A DNA stretch of 64,000 nucleotides from Pelagibius sp048268885. Lineage in GTDB: Bacteria > Pseudomonadota > Alphaproteobacteria > Kiloniellales > Kiloniellaceae. The notes below the pieces were generated by a model that ran no database searches, was not told where the DNA came from, and was given only the letters and a program-made list of their open reading frames with translations. The stretch is taken from the NCBI GenBank assembly GCA_048268885.1, contig JBLWUP010000026.1, positions 12,687 to 76,686 on the forward strand, given 5' to 3'. Position 1 is the stretch's first letter; each line of letters begins with the position of its first letter. Made by a program: the position numbers and the translations under genes. Below, piece after piece: positions 17,155 through 27,022 of this stretch.

Positions 17155-19095
17155 ATGTGCGGGATCTACGGCATGGTGGCCCTGCGGGAGGGCGCGGACT
17201 GCGATCCGGCCCTGCTCGACGCCATGTCCGATATCACTGTGCACCGCGGCCCCGACGATCACGGGCGTCACACGGACCGCGGCCTGGCGATGGGCATGCG
17301 CCGCCTCTCCATCATCGATCTCAGCACCGGGCATCAGCCGATCCCCAACCAGGACGAGACGATCTGGACCGTCTGCAACGGCGAAATCTACAACTTCCGC
17401 GAACTGCGCAAGTCCCTGCAGGCCGAGGGCGTGCAGTTCCGTACCGGCAGCGATACCGAGACACTGGTCCATCTCTACGAACGTCACGGCACCGGCTTCG
17501 TCACCCAGCTGCTGGGCATGTTCGGCTTTGCCATCTGGGACGCGCCGCGCCGCCGCCTGGTGCTGGGCCGCGACCGCCTGGGCATCAAGCCGCTGTACTA
17601 CCTGGAGCACGAGGGCCGGCTGGTCTTCGCCTCGGAGATCAAGGCGCTGCTGACGCTGCCCGGCATCGAAAGGAACATCGACCCCGGGGCCCTGCAGGAC
17701 TACCTGACGTTCGGTTACAGCGGCAACGACCAGACCCTCTTCAAGGGCATCCGCAAGCTGCCGCCGGGCAGCCTGCTGGTCTGCGAGAACGGCTGCACCC
17801 GGATCGAGACCTACTGGCAGGCGCCCGCTGAGGCAGAGACCGGTCTCAGCGAGGACGACTGGGCGGAGCGGCTGCGCGCCGCCATCGAAGCCGCGGTGGT
17901 CTCCGAGATGGTCAGCGACGTGCCGCTGGGCGGCTTCCTCAGCGGCGGCATCGATTCCAGCGCCATCATCGCCTTCATGGCGCGCCACAGCGACCGGCCG
18001 GTGAAGACCTATTCCATCGGCTTCAAAGGCGATGCGGCCAGCGAGGTCTACAACGAGCTGCCCTATGCGCGCCAGGTGGCCGAGCAGTTCGGCACCGATC
18101 ACCGCGAGATCATCGTACGGCCGGAGGTCGCCAGCCTGCTGCCGAAGCTGGCCTGGCACCTGGATGAGCCGATCGCCGATTCCGCTTCCGTCACCACCTA
18201 CCTGGTGGCCGAGTTCGCGCGCCAGGACGTCACCGTCATTCTCTCCGGCGTCGGCGGCGACGAACTTTTCGGCGGCTACAACCGCTATCTCGGCGACTAC
18301 TACGCCGGTCAATACCAGCGCCTGCCGGGCTGGATGCGCAACACCGTGATCGCGCCGCTGGTCCAGGCCCTGCCCAGCGACCGCCACGGCAAGCTGTCCA
18401 GCGTCGCGCGCTACGCCCGCACCTTCGTCGCCTCCAACGACCTGCCGTTCGAGGAGCGCTATCGCAGCTACGTTCAGGTCTTCGGCGCCGAGAGTCTGGA
18501 GCGTCTGTTGAAAGAAACGCGGGCGGGCCGCATCGATTGCCTCGACGCGGCCTTTGCCGCGGCGGCGGGCGGCGACAACCTGAACCGCCTGATGCGGGTC
18601 GATCTGCAGAGCCAGATGCCCAACGACCTGCTGATGCTGACCGACAAGATGACCATGGCTTCCTCGCTGGAATGCCGCGTGCCGCTGCTGAACCACGAAC
18701 TGGTCGAGCTGGCGGCGCGGATCCCGGCCGAGCAGCGCATCGAGGGACGCAATCTGAAAAGCCTGATGAAGCGCGCCCTGGACGGCGTGCTGCCGCGCGA
18801 GATCCTGGACCGCAAGAAGCGCGGCTTCGGCGCGCCGCTGGGCGCTTGGCTGAAGCGCGACCTGCAGCCGATGATGGGCCGCCTGCTGTCCAAGCAGGCG
18901 GTGGAGGCGCGCGGGCTGTTCTCCTGGCCGGCCATCGAGGAGACCATGGCCCTGCACCTGGCCAACCGGGAGGACCACACGGATCACCTGCTGGCGCTGC
19001 TGAACCTGGAGATCTGGGCGCAGATCTATCTCGACGGACGCTCGGCGGACGACCTCTCCGGCGAGCTGAGCGCGGAGGTCGCGGCCGCCGGATGA
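17155..19095 (+). CDS. Asparagine synthetase-type glutamine amidotransferase
   Basis: 646 residues with the full class II architecture. The mature nucleophile is Cys2 (MCGIYGMV); RRLSIIDLSTGHQP and CNGEIYNF complete the glutaminase domain (to about residue 190). The synthetase domain has the pyrophosphate loop LSGGIDSSAI near residue 262 and LSGVGGDELFGGY. Such proteins in EPS loci are thought to amidate sugars, often uronic acids, or other precursors rather than aspartate. The preceding algD makes a uronic acid, which fits this (inference). Its stop overlaps the start of the next gene (ATGA). Confidence 0.88.
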   Translation: MCGIYGMVALREGADCDPALLDAMSDITVHRGPDDHGRHTDRGLAMGMRRLSIIDLSTGHQPIPNQDETIWTVCNGEIYNFRELRKSLQAEGVQFRTGSDTETLVHLYERHGTGFVTQLLGMFGFAIWDAPRRRLVLGRDRLGIKPLYYLEHEGRLVFASEIKALLTLPGIERNIDPGALQDYLTFGYSGNDQTLFKGIRKLPPGSLLVCENGCTRIETYWQAPAEAETGLSEDDWAERLRAAIEAAVVSEMVSDVPLGGFLSGGIDSSAIIAFMARHSDRPVKTYSIGFKGDAASEVYNELPYARQVAEQFGTDHREIIVRPEVASLLPKLAWHLDEPIADSASVTTYLVAEFARQDVTVILSGVGGDELFGGYNRYLGDYYAGQYQRLPGWMRNTVIAPLVQALPSDRHGKLSSVARYARTFVASNDLPFEERYRSYVQVFGAESLERLLKETRAGRIDCLDAAFAAAAGGDNLNRLMRVDLQSQMPNDLLMLTDKMTMASSLECRVPLLNHELVELAARIPAEQRIEGRNLKSLMKRALDGVLPREILDRKKRGFGAPLGAWLKRDLQPMMGRLLSKQAVEARGLFSWPAIEETMALHLANREDHTDHLLALLNLEIWAQIYLDGRSADDLSGELSAEVAAAG

Positions 19096-20300
19096 GGATC
19101 CTCTACGTCTGTCACCGCTTTCCCTTTCCGCCGGCCCGCGGCGGCAAGATCCGGCCCTTCAACATGATCCGCCATCTGAGCGAGAACCACGAGGTGGTGG
19201 TCGCCTCGCTGGCGCGCTCGCCAGAGGAGGCCGAGGCCGGGCGCGGCATCGCGCCCCACTGCGCCGACTTCATGATGGGCGCAGTGAGCGCGCCGACGGC
19301 CTGGGCGCGGATGATTCTCCGCCTGCCGACGCCGGGGCCGTCTTCCATGGGCTACTTCTATTCGCCGGACCTGGCCCGGCAGATCGACGCGCGGCTGCAG
19401 GCGGAGCGCTTCGACCTCATCTTCGTGCACTGCTCCTCGGTCGCGCCCTACGTCAGCAAGGTCAGGGGCGTTCCCAAGATCCTCGACTTCGGCGACATGG
19501 ACTCGCAGAAGTGGCTCATCTATCGCCACTTCAAACCCTTTCCGCTGTCGCTCGGCTACTGGCTGGAAGGCAGCAAGATGGAGGCCGCCGAAAAGGCGCT
19601 GGCGCGGCAGTTCGACCTCTGTACCTGCACCACCAAGGCGGAGCTGGAGACCCTCAGAAGCTTCGGCGTTCCGACGCCGACGGACTGGTTCCCCAACGGC
19701 GTCGACCAGGACTTTTTCGCCCCGACGGAAGAGCCCTACGATCCCGACGCCGTCTCTTTCGTCGGGCGCATGGACTACTTCCCCAACCAGCAGGCCATGC
19801 GGTTTTTCTGCGACGAGGTCTTCCCCTTGATCCGCCGCGCGCGGCCCACCGCCAGCCTGTCGATCATCGGGGCCGAACCCTCGCCGGAGATGAAGCGCCT
19901 GGGCGAGCGGGAAGGGGTCACCGTCACCGGCACCGTGCCCGACGTGCGCGACTACGTGCGGCGCTCCGCGGTGAACGTGGCGCCGCTGACCATTGCGCGG
20001 GGCACCCAGAACAAGATCCTGGAATGTATGGCCATGGGCGTGCCGGTGGTCACCAGTCCCGAGGCCGCCGGCGGTGTCGACGCGGTGGCGGGCGAACACC
20101 TTTTGGTGGCGACCGCGCCGCAGGACTACGCCGACAAGCTGCTGAAGCTGATGGGCGATCCGCAGGCCCGCAACAGCCTGGGACAGGCCGGCCGCGCGCG
20201 CGTCGCCAGCCACCACAGCTGGGCCAACTCCATGATCAGGCTGGACGGCATCATCGAGGGTTGCCTGCAGCGCTACCGGGAACGCGGCGCCCCGGCCTGA
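19092..20300 (+). CDS. Sugar transferase, PEP-CTERM/EpsH1 system-associated
   Basis: 402 residues. The start RILYVCHRFPFPPARGGKIR is the signature N-terminus of the PEP-CTERM/EpsH1-associated sugar transferase family. The C-terminal GT4 domain shows VSFVGRMDYFPNQQA, LSIIGAEPS and the donor site ILECMAMGVPVVTSPEAAGG. The frame stays open far upstream (to 18537), but that part is a shadow of the amidotransferase; ATG 19092 in the ATGA overlap is the real start. It ends the operon and is convergent with prsR with only six bases between. Confidence 0.9.
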   Translation: MRILYVCHRFPFPPARGGKIRPFNMIRHLSENHEVVVASLARSPEEAEAGRGIAPHCADFMMGAVSAPTAWARMILRLPTPGPSSMGYFYSPDLARQIDARLQAERFDLIFVHCSSVAPYVSKVRGVPKILDFGDMDSQKWLIYRHFKPFPLSLGYWLEGSKMEAAEKALARQFDLCTCTTKAELETLRSFGVPTPTDWFPNGVDQDFFAPTEEPYDPDAVSFVGRMDYFPNQQAMRFFCDEVFPLIRRARPTASLSIIGAEPSPEMKRLGEREGVTVTGTVPDVRDYVRRSAVNVAPLTIARGTQNKILECMAMGVPVVTSPEAAGGVDAVAGEHLLVATAPQDYADKLLKLMGDPQARNSLGQAGRARVASHHSWANSMIRLDGIIEGCLQRYRERGAPA

Positions 20301-20306
20301 GCCTTT

Positions 20307-21668
20307 CTAGAGCTCGATATCGTGCTGCTTCAGCAGGTGGTAGAGCGTCGGCCGGCTGGTGTCGAGCACCCGGGCCGCTTCGGAGATGTTGCCCTGGGCG
20401 ATCGCCAGGGCCTGCCGCAGGGCCTTGCTTTCCGCATTGAAGCGCGCTTGCTTCAGGGTCAGGGGCCCTTCGGTCGTTTCCGGGTCACCGCCCAGGCGCA
20501 GGTCGCGCGCCGTGATCATCGCGCTGGAGGCGGAAGCGACGGCCCGCTTCATGCAGTTCTGCAATTCCCGGACATTGCCCGGCCAGCCGTGCGAGAGGAT
20601 GGCGGCCATGGCCTCGGGACTGAGGCCGCGCAGCGGACGCCCCAGTTCCGTCGCATAGTCGCGCACCAGCGCGTTGGCGATCAGGGCGGCGTCTTCGATG
20701 CGCTCGCGCAGCGGCGGGATCTCCACGACGCCCTCGCTGATGCGGTAGTAGAGGTCCTGGCGGAAGCCGCCGGTTTCGATCAGGCCGTGGAGGTCCTGGT
20801 TGGTGGCCGAGACGACGCGGATATCCACCGGGATCGGCTTGTGGCCGCCGACGCGCTCGATGGTGCGTTCCTGCAGGAAGCGCAGCAGCTTGGCCTGCAG
20901 GGAAGGGGGCATGTCGCCGATCTCGTCGAGAAAGAGGGTGCCCTTGTTGGCGAGCTCGACCTTGCCCATGGTGGTCTTGATGGCGCCGGTGAAGGCGCCT
21001 TTTTCGTGGCCGAAGAATTCACTCTCCAGTAGGTTCTCCGGGATCGCCGCGCAGTTCACGGCGACGAAGGGTCCCTTGGCGCGCGGACTCAGCTCATGCA
21101 GGCCGCGGGCCATCAGCTCCTTGCCGGTGCCGCTTTCGCCGATGATGAGGACGGAGACGTTGGTGGTGGCGAGGCCGGCGATGTCCTGGCAGGTCTCTAG
21201 CATCTCCGGGTTGGAGGTCAGGACCCCCGGCAGCGGCGTGCCTGCCGAGCGCGTGGCGAGCTTGCGGTTCTCCTGCTCCAGTTCGAAGAGGCGCTGGGCC
21301 CGGCCGACGATCAGGCGGATCTCGTCCACCGAGATGGGCTTCTGGTAGAAGTCATAAGCGCCCAGGGCCACCGCCTTGAGGGCGAACTCCCGCTCGGTCT
21401 GCCCGCTCATCATGATGACCTTGCTGTCGGGCGAGGCCTTGAGGACCGCCTGCAGGGTCGCCAGGCCTTCGCTGGGACCGTCGGCATCGGGCGGCAGCCC
21501 GAGATCCAGCAGGACCACCGACGGTATTTCCTTCGCCAGCACGTCCTCGGCGGCCGCCCGGTCCCCGGCCCGGAAGACCTCGAAATCTTCGAAAGTCCAA
21601 GCCAGTTGGCGCTGCAGACCGAGGTCGTCCTCGACGAGCAGGAGTTTGGGTTGCTTCTGTTCAGCCAT
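20307..21668 (-). CDS. prsR: PEP-CTERM-box response regulator, sigma-54 activator PrsR
   Basis: 453 residues in the NtrC order. Receiver: LLLVEDD at 9-15 and phosphoacceptor Asp55 in VVLLDLGLPP. AAA+ domain: Walker A GESGTGKE and the sigma-54 contact loop GAFTGA. C-terminal Fis-type helix-turn-helix: GNISEAARVLDTSRPTLY. ATG at 21668 is preferred to the TTG three codons earlier. It lies downstream of its kinase gene in the same operon. PrsR proteins activate sigma-54 promoters of PEP-CTERM genes, and a clear -24/-12 promoter stands at 27339-27355. Confidence 0.93.
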   Translation of the reverse strand: MAEQKQPKLLLVEDDLGLQRQLAWTFEDFEVFRAGDRAAAEDVLAKEIPSVVLLDLGLPPDADGPSEGLATLQAVLKASPDSKVIMMSGQTEREFALKAVALGAYDFYQKPISVDEIRLIVGRAQRLFELEQENRKLATRSAGTPLPGVLTSNPEMLETCQDIAGLATTNVSVLIIGESGTGKELMARGLHELSPRAKGPFVAVNCAAIPENLLESEFFGHEKGAFTGAIKTTMGKVELANKGTLFLDEIGDMPPSLQAKLLRFLQERTIERVGGHKPIPVDIRVVSATNQDLHGLIETGGFRQDLYYRISEGVVEIPPLRERIEDAALIANALVRDYATELGRPLRGLSPEAMAAILSHGWPGNVRELQNCMKRAVASASSAMITARDLRLGGDPETTEGPLTLKQARFNAESKALRQALAIAQGNISEAARVLDTSRPTLYHLLKQHDIEL

Positions 21669-21688
21669 GGGATTCAATCAGCACAGAA

Positions 21689-23737
21689 TCAGGTCTCGCG
21701 CAACACTGGCAGCGTGACCCGCATGGTCGTGCCGGCCCCCACGCTGCTGATTGCCTCTAAATCGCCGCCCAACTCGCGGGCATAGGTCCGGCATTGGAAA
21801 GCGCCGATGCCCATGCCGCCCCTTTTGGTCGAGCGAAAAGGCCGGAACAGCTCGCTCCGGATGAACTCCAGGTCCATGCCGCGGCCGGAATCACGCACCT
21901 CGATGACGGCCGAGTGGCCCTCCTGGCGCAGCCCGATGACGATCTTGCCGTCCTTGCCGGAAGCCTCCAGGGCGTTCTGAAGCAGGTGCCGCAGGATGGT
22001 GTCGACCCGCCGCCCGTCGGCGCGCACCTGCAGGGGCAGCAGTTCCTCCGGGCACTCCACCTGCACCGCTACGCTGCCCAGGGACTGTTCGCTGATCAGC
22101 TTGTCGAGCAGCGGCTTGACCGTCACCGCCTCGACCGCATCGGCGTCCGGCTCGTCCTTCATGCGGTCCATCAGGTGGTTCATGCGCCCCACCGCCGACT
22201 GAATGGTGACCAGCATGTCCTGCTGGAACTCGGGGCGGTCGCCGTACTTCTCGGCGTTGCGCACCATGAGGGAGAGCTGGCTGACCAGGTTCTTGATGTC
22301 GTGGGTGACGAAGGCGTAGCGCTGGTTGAAGCGCTCGAACTCCCGCGCCTCGGCCAGCGCGCGGGCGCTGCGCTGCTCGGACAGGTAGCCCGCCGCCTGG
22401 CGGCTCGCCATGGTCACCAGTTCGATGTCCTCGCGGTCCAGGGTGCGTGGCGCGCGCGGCCCGCTGAGCAGCACCAGGCCCATCAGCTTGTCGTGGTGCA
22501 GCAGGGGCAGCAGGAAACGGCCGGTCTCGAATTCGGCCAGGGCGGGAATCCCGAGGGAGGAGCACGCGGCGGCGGCGCTGCTGCCGCCTTCCTGCAGGTC
22601 GATGACGTGGTCTCTCTCCCGGAACAGCTCGGCCAGTCTGGCCGCGTCGTCGCCGGCGATGCTGGCGGCCGACATGTTCCACGTCGTGGCCAGGGCAAAG
22701 CTGCCGCCTTCCAGGTACCACAGCGCGCCGGCGGGGCTGTCCAGCAGGTCGGCCAGGGTCTTCACCACGCGCAGGTCGAGCGGCTCTTCCAGGTCGCCGG
22801 CCGAGATGCGCTGCAGCAGGCGGCGCCATTCCTGGCGGTAGTCGAACTTCTGTTTTTGAAAATGCTCGGCCAGGAAGCGCCTGATGTAGGAGCGCAGGGT
22901 GCCGGAGAGCAGCGAGGCGCAGAGCAGCAGAATCCCGCCGAAAACGAAGATGATCTGCAGCGCCTCGCTCCAGGTGCCGCCGAAGTCGCGGATGTAGTAG
23001 GCCGCCAGGGCCATGAGGCCGAGGTATATGCCGGTGCCCACCACCACCGTCGAGCCGAAGACCATCTGGGCGGAGAGCGCCAGCGCCAGGTGGCGGGATT
23101 CCGCGCGCACGATGTTGATGACGAAAAGCGGCACCAGGGAGACCACGACGAAGCCGCGCACGCTGAGGAACAACGCGTCGATCATGCTGTAGAGCAGCGC
23201 GTCGGCGAAAAGGAAGACGTCATAGGCGAACATGCCGCCGACGGCGAGGCAGAGGTATTTCACGCCCCAACGGTCGCCCCGCCGGAAACTGCGGAACACG
23301 GTCTCGGTGAGGGAAAGGCCGGCGACGGAGACCAGCAGCGCCAGGCCGATGGCGCCGATGGTCGGCTCCGACAGGGTAAAGAGATGCAGAAGGTCGAACC
23401 CGATGACCACCGTGGCCAGGCCGCCGATGATGAGCCAGCCCATGCGGATCCGTCGCGGATAGTTGTTTTGAAGCTCCGGGCTGAAGGCGACTAGCATCCA
23501 GAGGAAGAGAACCCAGGACAGGGAGGCCGTGTGGTGCAGCAGGTCGACGAGGTAGGGCAGGCCGGACGGCCAGGGGGCGAGCAGGGCGGCCCCGGCCCAG
23601 AGGGCCGTCATCAGCGTCGCCAGCAGGAAGGCATAGCCCTGCCGGGCCCACTGCCCCCACAGCGCATAAATCAGCGCCAGGCCGATATAGCCGGCGAAGG
23701 CTGCGGTGAAGCCGATTTGTCCGAAGGAAAATGTCAT
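21689..23737 (-). CDS. prsK: XrtA/PEP-CTERM system histidine kinase PrsK
   Basis: 682 residues. About eight hydrophobic segments occupy the first 300 residues, then a GAF-like domain (about 330-460), then a kinase core. The phospho-accepting His479 is in FVTHDIKNLVSQL, a DHp variant typical of PrsK. HATPase motifs follow: LRHLLQNALEAS (N box), IEVRDSGRGMD (G1), and KRGGMGIGAFQC (G2). It is inner-membrane bound and presumably senses an envelope or lipid-linked signal, then phosphorylates PrsR, whose gene starts 20 bases downstream. Confidence 0.92.
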   Translation of the reverse strand: MTFSFGQIGFTAAFAGYIGLALIYALWGQWARQGYAFLLATLMTALWAGAALLAPWPSGLPYLVDLLHHTASLSWVLFLWMLVAFSPELQNNYPRRIRMGWLIIGGLATVVIGFDLLHLFTLSEPTIGAIGLALLVSVAGLSLTETVFRSFRRGDRWGVKYLCLAVGGMFAYDVFLFADALLYSMIDALFLSVRGFVVVSLVPLFVINIVRAESRHLALALSAQMVFGSTVVVGTGIYLGLMALAAYYIRDFGGTWSEALQIIFVFGGILLLCASLLSGTLRSYIRRFLAEHFQKQKFDYRQEWRRLLQRISAGDLEEPLDLRVVKTLADLLDSPAGALWYLEGGSFALATTWNMSAASIAGDDAARLAELFRERDHVIDLQEGGSSAAAACSSLGIPALAEFETGRFLLPLLHHDKLMGLVLLSGPRAPRTLDREDIELVTMASRQAAGYLSEQRSARALAEAREFERFNQRYAFVTHDIKNLVSQLSLMVRNAEKYGDRPEFQQDMLVTIQSAVGRMNHLMDRMKDEPDADAVEAVTVKPLLDKLISEQSLGSVAVQVECPEELLPLQVRADGRRVDTILRHLLQNALEASGKDGKIVIGLRQEGHSAVIEVRDSGRGMDLEFIRSELFRPFRSTKRGGMGIGAFQCRTYARELGGDLEAISSVGAGTTMRVTLPVLRET

Positions 23738-24229
23738 CTCGCGCCAGAAGTGGACCGAAGGATAAATTTCCTGGAATTGTAGGGCCTTCGCGCCCCATGC
23801 CTATCCGTTATTTCATAGGCAAAAAAGCTGCTGATGCGCATATTGAGGGCAGGAAAAATGAGTTTGTGCTCTTTGGTGATGCTATCGGTAGAGTCTTGCA
23901 AGGTTTTTCTCCCTGGAGTTGCCGGTGCTACCGGGGCGCCGGCGGCAACCGTCCCGTCGGGGCCGGGGAATGATATACAATGATAATTGAGTAGGAGGCG
24001 CCGGTGCGGCGGGGCTGCGGCCTTGGCCCTTGGCGCTGCGGGCGGCGTTCTGTGGGAGGGGCGTGGCTTTCTCTTTTCTCGTCTCGGGTAGGGACCTAGA
24101 CTGTTTTGGTCGTGGCCGGCCTTCGGGCTGTGTCGGCCGACAGCGGGTTAAGGCACTGAATGCGCTCGCTTTAAGCGATCCTCACAAGTCAAGGTGAAGT
24201 GGAAGTATTGCACCGTGAACATACGATCA
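23738..24229. other. Divergent promoter region between prsK and prsT
   Basis: 492 bases with no established gene. An AT-rich block at 23970-23990 (TGATATACAATGATAAT) could hold a -10 element. Just after it AGGAGG at 23994-23999 stands five bases before GTG 24004, which opens a 31-codon, Arg/Gly-rich frame ending at 24099. This could be a leader peptide or chance. No sigma-54 type -24/-12 pair was found here by eye. Confidence 0.45.
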
Positions 24230-27022
24230 ATGAAGTCCCCTTCGTTTAGCGTTTTCGCAGGCCTTTTGCCGCTGCTGCTTTCCGCGTCATTGCTGACAGC
24301 TTGCGACGATGCAGGGGAGGTCGCTGTTGGCGACACCGTCGAGCAAGCCGAGACGTACCTTGCCGAAGGCGACTTGGATGCCGCGGTCATCGAGTTGAAG
24401 AACGCCTTGCAGCGCGACGCCGAAAACCCCCGCGCGCGCTTCCTGCTGGGCCAAATCTATCTGCAGCGCGGCAATGGTCTCGGTGCAAAAAAGGAGTTCT
24501 CGCGCGCCGCGAGCGCCGGATACAGCTCAGATGAGCTTCAATTGCAGTTGGCGCGCGCCAATCTGATGATCGGTGAGCCGAAGGCTGTGCTGGCCATTGT
24601 GCCTGAGGATCTGGAGCTGGATACCCGACAGGCGAGGGACCTTTACATCGTGCGCGGCGAAGCTTTGATGGCTGAGCGGCGTATCGATGAAGCTGTTGAG
24701 ACCTTTGAGAGAGTCCTCAAGAAGGAAGACTTGCCGCGGGCTCACGGCGATTTGGCACGAATTGCGATTCACAAGGGAGATTCTGACGAGGCGAAGGCGC
24801 AGATCGCAGCCGCGTTGGAATTAGAGCCGAACGAACGCCAATGGATCGCTCTGAAAGGGGAGCTTCTGCTTCGGGAACGCCGCTATGAGGAAGCGAAGGC
24901 GGTTTTCGAGCAGTTCGCAGACACGGACAAGGGTTTCGCTGAAGGGCAGGTGGGGTATGTGCGCGCTTTGGTCGGCGCGGGCGAGCTTGACGCCGCCAAG
25001 GCCTGGGTCGAGGAGCTTAAGCGCTGGGCGCCGGCAGATATCCGAGTGTCTCTGCTTTCGGCTTTGGTCGACTTGGAGCAGGGGGACTTTGCGGCAGCGA
25101 AGGTGGCCGCGGCGCGGGTGCTGGCACACGACGATCAAAATGAGCGCGCCCGCTATGTCGCCGGCGTGGCGGCCTATCAGACCGGCGAATACGAAGCCGC
25201 CAACAAACACCTGACGCAATACCTGCTGACCGGCAACCCGCGTGACCAGCGGGCGATTTACTATCTGGGGGCGACGAAGCTGCGCCTCGGCGAACCGCAA
25301 GATGCCTATGACGTGTTGAGGCGGGAGCCCGCGCTGGAGAGTTCGGCGGCAGGCGCGGCCCTCTTGGCGCAGGCCGCCGTGCAGAGCGGCGATTTGGAAA
25401 CCGGTCTTTCGCTGTTGGAGCGCCTGGCCGAATCTCGGCCTGAAGATGCCCGAACGCAGGCACGCCTGGGTCTGATCCGAACGGCGGCGGGTGAAACGGA
25501 CGCCGGCGTCGAGGCGCTGGAAAACGCGGTGGATCAGGACCCGACCCTGGATGCCATCGCCCAGCGTCTGGTGCTGGAGCAGATCCGCGCCGGCAAGCTG
25601 GATGAAGCCCTGACGGGCGCGCGGCAACTCACCGAACGCTATCCCGACCGCGCCGTCGGTTACATCCTGCAAGGCATGGTCTACCTTCGGCGGACCGGAT
25701 TGGGCGCCGCGGATCCTTATTTCCGCAAGGCCTGGGAAGTGGAGCCCGGCAACCCGAGCGCTGGCCTCAACTTGGCGCAGATTGAAGCCAACGCCGGCAA
25801 TCTGGAGGGAGCCGCCTCGATCTTGAGGCGTGTAATCGACACCAATCCAGATAGTTTGCAGTCCTTGCTCTTTCTGGCGGACATCGAAGGAAAGCTTGGT
25901 AATCCGGACCGCCGGGAAAAACTGTTGCGAGATGCCGTCACCGCTGATGAGGCCTTGCCGCAGACCCGCGTTCTGCTGGCCCGTCATTTGATGCAGTCCA
26001 ACAGGCCCAGTGAGGCGATCGCGGTCTTGCAGCCGGTGCTGAAAGGCAGTGGGCAGAGCCCGGCACTGCTCGAGACAGCCGGGATCGCCTATCTTATGCA
26101 AGGGCAGCCGTCACGGGCCCTCGTGTTCTTGCGGCAACTGAAGGAGCGGCAGCCGGACTCGGTGACTCCGTATTTCCTCTCGGCCCAGGCGCATGTTGCG
26201 CTTGATCAGCTGGAGGCGGCGCGAGTTGCGCTGGAACACGCGCTTGAAGTTGATAGTGACCATTTTGACAGCCGAAAGCTGCTGGCTTCGGTTCTGCAGC
26301 GGAGCAACAGGTATCCGGAGTCCTTGGAGCAGTTGAAGGTCGCGGAGGAGATGCGCCCAACTGACGCCGCCATCGCCGATCTTCAGGCGCGGGCCCAGTT
26401 CGTGCTGAATGATCCGACAGGGGCCATCGCTGCTGCGGAACGCGCGCAGGATTTGGCACCGAACACAGAGCGCGCCATTGCGCTCGCCAGGTTCTTTTGG
26501 AGCGCGGAGCGGCGGACGGAGGCGCTCGCGACGCTGGAGCAATGGGTGGAGAACAACCAGGCGGCGACAGCGGCGCACCTTGTTCTCGCATCCTTCCTGT
26601 TTCAAATGGGCGATCGGCAGGAGGCGCTTGAACATTACGAAGTGGTCGCCGAAGCCGCGCCCAACAGCGCCTCGGTGCAGAACGACTATGCTTGGGCATT
26701 GTGGAAGTCGGGCAAGCCGGAAGACGCCCTCTCGCGGGCGGAACGAGCCCACGAACTGGCCCCGGAGAACCCGCGTGTGAAAGACACGTTGGGCGTCATT
26801 CTTCTTGGTAGCGGTGATGAAGAGCGAGGTTTGGAACTCGTTCGCGCTGCCGCGACAGCACTGCCTGACTCACCTTCTGTGCAATTCCACCTGGCATCGG
26901 CTTATGCGCAGACCGGGCAACGGGCGGAGGCGATGCAGCTGCTGACAAAGCTGCTTGAGGCCGGCGGGAATTTCGACGAGCGCCAGGACGCAGAAAGCCT
27001 CTTGGAATCACTGCGGCAGTGA
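24230..27022 (+). CDS. prsT: XrtA/PEP-CTERM system TPR-repeat lipoprotein PrsT
   Basis: About 930 residues. A lipoprotein signal is seen: basic start, hydrophobic core LLPLLLSASLLTAC with the lipobox Cys at residue 25. The rest is continuous TPR repeats: YLAEGDLDAAVIELKNAL, FLLGQIYLQRGN, later NDYAWALWKSGKPEDALSRA and LGVILLGSGDEERGLEL. This matches the long PrsT family, the TPR lipoprotein of PEP-CTERM/EPS loci, probably a periplasmic scaffold for EPS assembly. The frame extends to GTG 24194 and 24215; ATG 24230 gives the most normal signal peptide, but the choice is not certain. GC content and codon use are somewhat lower than in neighbouring operons. Confidence 0.9.
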   Translation: MKSPSFSVFAGLLPLLLSASLLTACDDAGEVAVGDTVEQAETYLAEGDLDAAVIELKNALQRDAENPRARFLLGQIYLQRGNGLGAKKEFSRAASAGYSSDELQLQLARANLMIGEPKAVLAIVPEDLELDTRQARDLYIVRGEALMAERRIDEAVETFERVLKKEDLPRAHGDLARIAIHKGDSDEAKAQIAAALELEPNERQWIALKGELLLRERRYEEAKAVFEQFADTDKGFAEGQVGYVRALVGAGELDAAKAWVEELKRWAPADIRVSLLSALVDLEQGDFAAAKVAAARVLAHDDQNERARYVAGVAAYQTGEYEAANKHLTQYLLTGNPRDQRAIYYLGATKLRLGEPQDAYDVLRREPALESSAAGAALLAQAAVQSGDLETGLSLLERLAESRPEDARTQARLGLIRTAAGETDAGVEALENAVDQDPTLDAIAQRLVLEQIRAGKLDEALTGARQLTERYPDRAVGYILQGMVYLRRTGLGAADPYFRKAWEVEPGNPSAGLNLAQIEANAGNLEGAASILRRVIDTNPDSLQSLLFLADIEGKLGNPDRREKLLRDAVTADEALPQTRVLLARHLMQSNRPSEAIAVLQPVLKGSGQSPALLETAGIAYLMQGQPSRALVFLRQLKERQPDSVTPYFLSAQAHVALDQLEAARVALEHALEVDSDHFDSRKLLASVLQRSNRYPESLEQLKVAEEMRPTDAAIADLQARAQFVLNDPTGAIAAAERAQDLAPNTERAIALARFFWSAERRTEALATLEQWVENNQAATAAHLVLASFLFQMGDRQEALEHYEVVAEAAPNSASVQNDYAWALWKSGKPEDALSRAERAHELAPENPRVKDTLGVILLGSGDEERGLELVRAAATALPDSPSVQFHLASAYAQTGQRAEAMQLLTKLLEAGGNFDERQDAESLLESLRQ

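Noticed and set aside
17035..18987. 650-codon minus-strand frame opposite the amidotransferase
   Set aside because: The plus strand encodes a complete class II amidotransferase with catalytic Cys and the pyrophosphate loop.
18537..19091. Extension of the second glycosyltransferase into the amidotransferase gene
   Set aside because: The family N-terminus RILYVCHRFPFPP begins at 19092 and the upstream part is another reading frame of the amidotransferase.
23731..23973. 80-codon plus-strand frame upstream of prsK
   Set aside because: No ribosome-binding site or homology and it overlaps the prsK promoter region.
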